Shown: piece after piece, positions 61,068 through 64,000 of the stretch
Position numbering within the stretch: the first letter of the stretch is position 1
Layout: every line of letters starts with the position of its first letter
Assembly: GCA_019750135.1 (NCBI GenBank)
Contig: JAIEOV010000062.1
Coordinates: 95,436-159,435 of the forward strand
Source of the DNA: Reyranella sp.
GTDB lineage: Bacteria > Pseudomonadota > Alphaproteobacteria > Reyranellales > Reyranellaceae
Direction: 5' to 3'
DNA length: 64,000 nt
The notes under the pieces: generated by a model
What the model was told of the DNA's origin: nothing
What the model saw: only the letters and a program-made list of their open reading frames with translations
Database searches by the model: none
Position numbers and translations under genes: made by a program

Positions 61068-62260
61068 GCCTCGCCCAGCCCCTCACCGGCATCAAAGTGC
61101 TCGATTTCACGCAGGTCATGATGGGACCGTGCGCCACGCAGATGCTCGCCGACTACGGCGCCGACGTCATCAAGATCGAGCGGCCGGGCGCCGGCGACCT
61201 GTCGCGAACGTCGCTGGCCGACGATCCGGACGGGCTCAACAACCCGGTGTTCCGGAGCCTCAACCGCAACAAGCGCTCGATCGCCCTCGACCTGCGCGGC
61301 GAGGCCGGCAAAGCGGTCATCTACGATCTGGTGAAGACCGCCGACGTGGTGGTGAACAACTTCCGTGCCGGCGTCATGGATCGCATGGGCTTCGGGTACG
61401 AGGCGCTGTCGAAGATAAACCCACGCATCATCTGCGCCTTCGGCTCGGGCTTCGGCCAGAGCGGGCCGCTGTCGCACAAGGGCGGCCAGGATATCCTGGC
61501 CCAGGCGCTGAGCGGCGTGATGGCGCGCAAGCCCGACCAGAGCCTGCCGACGTCGATCTATGCCACGGCGCTGGCAGACTATTCGGCGGGAATGCACCTC
61601 GTGCAGGGCATCCTGCTGGCCTTGATGCAGCGCGAGAAGACCGGCGTCGGCCAGGCCCTCTCGGTGTCGCTCTACGATTCCATGCTGGCCATGCAGATGC
61701 AGGAAGCGGCGATGTGGCTGCAGCGCAAGCGCGAGCTGAACTGGGGCGCCTTCCCGCTGACCGGCGTGTTCGAGACAACCGACGGCGCGCTGGTGGTCGT
61801 CGGCGCCTTCAAGGCCAATCCGCTGCAGGACATCTGCCGCGCCTTCGGCCTGCCCGACCTGTCGGCCGACCCGAACTACGCCACCTTCGCCAAGCAGATG
61901 GAGAACAAGGCGGAACTGCACCGCCTGTTCCGCAGCAAGCTCTCGACGGACACGACCGCGCACTGGATCGCCAGGCTCGAGGAGCAGGACCTGCTGTGCG
62001 CGCCGGTGCAGTCCCTGGGAGAGGCCTTGGCGTCCGAGCAGACCGTTGCCAACAACATGATCGTGTCGGTCGACGCCGACGGCAGCGGTCGCAACGAGCC
62101 GCTGAAGCTGGTCGCCTCGCCGATCACCATGGATGCCTCGGCGTTCCGGCTGCGCCACGCACCGCCAAGCCTCGGCGAGCACGGCACGGAGATCCTGGAC
62201 GAGTTGGGCTATGCGCCCGACCGCATCGCCGAGCTGCGCAAGGGCAAGGTGCTTTCATGA
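61064..62260 (+). CDS. Class III CoA-transferase (CaiB/BaiF family)
   Basis: A 398-aa family III CoA-transferase. Opening motif GIKVLDFTQVMMGPCATQML, then DYGADVIKIERPGAGDLSRT, SLNRNKRSIALDLRGEAGKA and the catalytic Asp in ATALADYSAGMHLVQGILLA are typical. The two-domain interlocked dimer fold is implied by length. It would activate an acid by CoA transfer from a donor such as succinyl-CoA. Start overlaps the oxidoreductase stop (ATGA at 61064). Confidence 0.92.
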   Translation: MSLAQPLTGIKVLDFTQVMMGPCATQMLADYGADVIKIERPGAGDLSRTSLADDPDGLNNPVFRSLNRNKRSIALDLRGEAGKAVIYDLVKTADVVVNNFRAGVMDRMGFGYEALSKINPRIICAFGSGFGQSGPLSHKGGQDILAQALSGVMARKPDQSLPTSIYATALADYSAGMHLVQGILLALMQREKTGVGQALSVSLYDSMLAMQMQEAAMWLQRKRELNWGAFPLTGVFETTDGALVVVGAFKANPLQDICRAFGLPDLSADPNYATFAKQMENKAELHRLFRSKLSTDTTAHWIARLEEQDLLCAPVQSLGEALASEQTVANNMIVSVDADGSGRNEPLKLVASPITMDASAFRLRHAPPSLGEHGTEILDELGYAPDRIAELRKGKVLS

Positions 62261-63033
62261 CCATCCGCTTCGCCGTGGAGAACCACGTCGCGCGCGTCAC
62301 GATCGACCGGCCCGACCGCCTGAACGCCATCGACGAGGCGTCCGAGACGGAGCTGATGCGCGTCTGGTCGACGATAGAACGCGACGATCAGGTGCGCTGC
62401 GTCGTCCTCACCGGCGCCGGCGAGCGCGCCTTCTGCACCGGCGCCGACATGAAGCAGAGCGGCAACAAGACCGGGCTGGAATACTGGGCGGCGGCCCGGC
62501 CCGGCGGCTTCGGCGGCTTGGCGCTGCGCGAGACCCTCGACGTGCCGGTCATTGCCCGCGTCAACGGCCACGCGCTTGGCGGCGGCATGGAGATGGTGCT
62601 GGGCTGCGACATCGTCGTCGCCGCCGAGCATGCCAGTTTCGGCCTGCCCGAGCCGCGCGTCGGACGTCTGGCGCTGGATGGCGGCATCGCCATCCTGCCG
62701 CGGCGCATCCCGCATGTCTGGGCGATGGGCATGCTGCTGACCGGCCGGCGCGTGCCGGCCGCCGAGGCGCTGCGCCTCGGCCTGGTCAACGAAGTGGTGC
62801 CCCAGGCCGGTCTCGACGCGGCGGTCGAGCGTTGGACCGCTGACGTCCTCGCCTGTGCTCCGCTCTCGGTCAAGGCGATCAAGCAGATGGTGCGCAGCGG
62901 CGCCGGCCTGTCGCCGCAGGAGGCGCAACAGCTGCGCCTGCCGGCACTGGTCGCCGCGCTCCAGTCGACCGATCAGGACGAGGGGGTGCAGGCGTTCATC
63001 GAGAAGCGTCCGCCGCAGTGGCAGGGCCGCTGA
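62257..63033 (+). CDS. Enoyl-CoA hydratase/isomerase family protein
   Basis: A 258-aa crotonase-fold enzyme. Oxyanion-hole loops: AFCTGADMKQSGN and VNGHALGGGMEMVLGCDIVV; the Glu in SFGLPEPRVGRLALDGG is at one of the two catalytic Glu positions. It would hydrate, isomerise or hydrolyse the CoA-thioester made by the preceding CoA-transferase. It overlaps that gene (ATGA at 62257) and the ferredoxin start (TGATG at 63031-63035), so translation is coupled through. Confidence 0.92.
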   Translation: MTIRFAVENHVARVTIDRPDRLNAIDEASETELMRVWSTIERDDQVRCVVLTGAGERAFCTGADMKQSGNKTGLEYWAAARPGGFGGLALRETLDVPVIARVNGHALGGGMEMVLGCDIVVAAEHASFGLPEPRVGRLALDGGIAILPRRIPHVWAMGMLLTGRRVPAAEALRLGLVNEVVPQAGLDAAVERWTADVLACAPLSVKAIKQMVRSGAGLSPQEAQQLRLPALVAALQSTDQDEGVQAFIEKRPPQWQGR

Positions 63034-63365
63034 TGACCTACGTCGTCACCTCGACCTGCATCGATGTGAAGGACGGCATCTGCCAGAAGGTCTGTCCCGT
63101 CGAATGCATCTACGAGGGCGGCCGCATGATGTACATCCAGCCCGACGAGTGCATCAATTGCGGCATCTGCGTCTCGGTCTGTCCGGTGCAGGCGATCTAC
63201 GAGGATGTCGACGTGCCGGCAGCGGAGCAGGCTTTCATTGCCGCTAATGTCGAGTTCTTCGGAGCAAGCGTCACCGGTTGGGGCAGTCCCGGCGGCATTA
63301 CCCTCGACCATGTCAGCGCGCTCGACGCGCCCCTCGTGAAGAGCTTTCGCGCCGTCAAATCCTGA
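63033..63365 (+). CDS. 7Fe (3Fe-4S/4Fe-4S) ferredoxin
   Basis: A 110-aa ferredoxin of the FdI/FdxA type. The Cys spacing CIDVKDGICQKVCPVEC followed by DECINCGICVSVCP fits one 3Fe-4S and one 4Fe-4S cluster (C-x7-C-x3-CP and CxxCxxCxxxCP). The usual free second Cys in CIxC is Val. The C-terminal about 40 residues match the extended family tail. It is the last gene of the coupled set, probably an electron partner of the FAD oxidoreductase. Confidence 0.85.
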   Translation: MTYVVTSTCIDVKDGICQKVCPVECIYEGGRMMYIQPDECINCGICVSVCPVQAIYEDVDVPAAEQAFIAANVEFFGASVTGWGSPGGITLDHVSALDAPLVKSFRAVKS

Positions 63366-63371
63366 GACGGC

Positions 63372-63854
63372 CTACTTGCAGACGAGATTGTCGGCGCTGA
63401 CGCCGACCTGGACGATGCGCGGCTTGTCTACGCCGGCAACCGCGACATACTTGAAGACGCGGTTGTCGATCTCGCGCTTCTGCGCCGGCTGCACCACCAC
63501 CGTCGCCGTACCGGCGATCAATCGCCAGAAGGCGGACGCCTGCGGCTGCTTGCCGGGGTCGCGATCGAAGGTGAAGTCGATGCCGGTGTTGGTGAGATAG
63601 GCGCGGCCGTTGGAATCGGTGATCCAGAACTCCTCGATCGGCGAGTTCGCCGCGATGTTCTTCAGCGCGGCGTTGATCTCGGCAGGCTTCATGCCGGCCT
63701 TCTCGGCGGCGACGACGTAGTTGGCCGCCAGCAGCGCCTGACCGATCATGTATTTGCCGATGGTGGCTTCGCAATCGGCCGCGCTTGCCGATCCGGCCCC
63801 GAACAGGCCAATGACGAAACTCGAAAGGCACGCGAATCGGGCAAGCTTCATCAT
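63372..63854 (-). CDS. Secreted hypothetical protein, Cache/PAS-like
   Basis: A 160-aa protein with a signal peptide (FVIGLFGAGSASAADC, residues 1-27). The mature part has helices followed by EEFWITDSNGRAYLTNTGID and FKYVAVAGVDKPRIVQVG, which resembles the central strands of Cache-type sensor folds; that assignment is tentative. The first mature Cys (ADCEAT) and the C-terminal NLVCK Cys could pair. It converges with the ferredoxin, with 6 bases between stops. Function unknown. Confidence 0.65.
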   Translation of the reverse strand: MMKLARFACLSSFVIGLFGAGSASAADCEATIGKYMIGQALLAANYVVAAEKAGMKPAEINAALKNIAANSPIEEFWITDSNGRAYLTNTGIDFTFDRDPGKQPQASAFWRLIAGTATVVVQPAQKREIDNRVFKYVAVAGVDKPRIVQVGVSADNLVCK

Positions 63855-63923
63855 GCGGCTGCTTCAAATATCCGGCGTTGGTGAGGTCGAGGTCAGAGTC
63901 TTCCGGACCGCGCGCTTCCAGCA

Positions 63924-63941
63924 CGCTCATGATCATGAGCG
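63924..63941. repeat. 18-bp palindrome near right edge
   Basis: CGCTCATGATCATGAGCG is a perfect palindrome. It resembles the centre of the 58-bp inverted repeat at 41861-41918 (CGCTCATG-CT-CATGAGCG), and both have TTCCGGA nearby. It may be a degenerate member of one repeat family. The tail to 64000 shows no gene. Confidence 0.55.
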
Positions 63942-64000
63942 CGGTAGAGTCGAGGACGGGCGCGGTGGCGCTGCTGTGGCGCTCCGTCTCCCGTCCCCGC

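Noticed and set aside
61129..62256. Part of an open frame running 61129-63033 upstream of the hydratase
   Set aside because: The frame simply extends the hydratase upstream; the ATGA overlap at 62257 marks the real start, and the CoA-transferase frame has its own catalytic Asp.
1..64000. CRISPR arrays, rRNA, tRNA, integrases, phage genes
   Set aside because: No spaced direct repeats, no TTCGAATC-like T-loops with matching stems and no transposase or integrase frames were seen.

Overview
The window is GC-rich, densely coded DNA from an alphaproteobacterium. The strongest evidence is the block trpD-trpC-moaC-moeA-lexA / comEC / gltX-(EamA)-gltA (43991-54444), a gene order typical of Alphaproteobacteria. 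A GAAC-N7-GAAC site in front of lexA fits the alphaproteobacterial SOS box (GTTC-N7-GTTC read on the other strand). The many importers, CoA-thioester enzymes, orphan Bug-type binding proteins and Tat-dependent binding proteins suggest a metabolically versatile soil or water organism, perhaps Reyranella-like or another Rhodospirillales/Hyphomicrobiales relative. That placement is inference. I see no phage, integron, CRISPR, rRNA, tRNA or insertion sequence.

Layout. 1-14035 is mostly catabolic: two NitT/TauT-type ABC permeases (the first cut by the window edge), a VWA-like secreted protein, an amidohydrolase and a PEP-mutase/isocitrate-lyase-like enzyme divergent from a LysR regulator, an AtzG/AtzE-like amidase pair, an enolase-superfamily enzyme, and a five-gene minus-strand run (3-hydroxyisobutyrate-dehydrogenase-like, quinone reductase-like, N-acyl-D-amino-acid deacylase-like, LigB-type dioxygenase, acyl-CoA ligase). 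14199-17295 is a Tat-dependent binding protein with two MalFG-type permeases but no ATPase. 17328-18952 is a catalase-like peroxidase plus cytochrome b561 module bracketed by a 41-bp imperfect direct repeat. 19004-21200 holds a PPOX-fold protein, an orphan Bug protein and a Bax-inhibitor-1 protein. 21262-26622 is a surface/envelope region (coiled-coil membrane protein, autotransporter, small secreted proteins, OmpA-like protein). 26824-29899 pairs another Bug protein with a TauD-type dioxygenase and a frameshifted PEP-mutase-like gene. 29900-33773 has a class-C-beta-lactamase-fold hydrolase and a hybrid histidine kinase divergent from a LuxR-type regulator.

33805-36990 is a minus-strand envelope cluster (DUF2950, DUF3300, LTXXQ/Spy-like, GCG_CRPN-like). 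37229-40126 encodes a large sedolisin (S53) peptidase fused to a C-terminal DUF4114 domain. 40335-43523 is a MarR-EmrA-EmrB type efflux operon that contains a 58-bp near-perfect palindrome. The conserved housekeeping block follows. 54679-63365 is a second catabolic island: LysR plus amidohydrolase, divergent from a NitT-type ABC importer co-directional with an FAD oxidoreductase, a class III CoA-transferase, an enoyl-CoA hydratase and a 7Fe ferredoxin. This is the best candidate here for an undescribed degradation pathway. No stretch over 300 bases lacks a gene.
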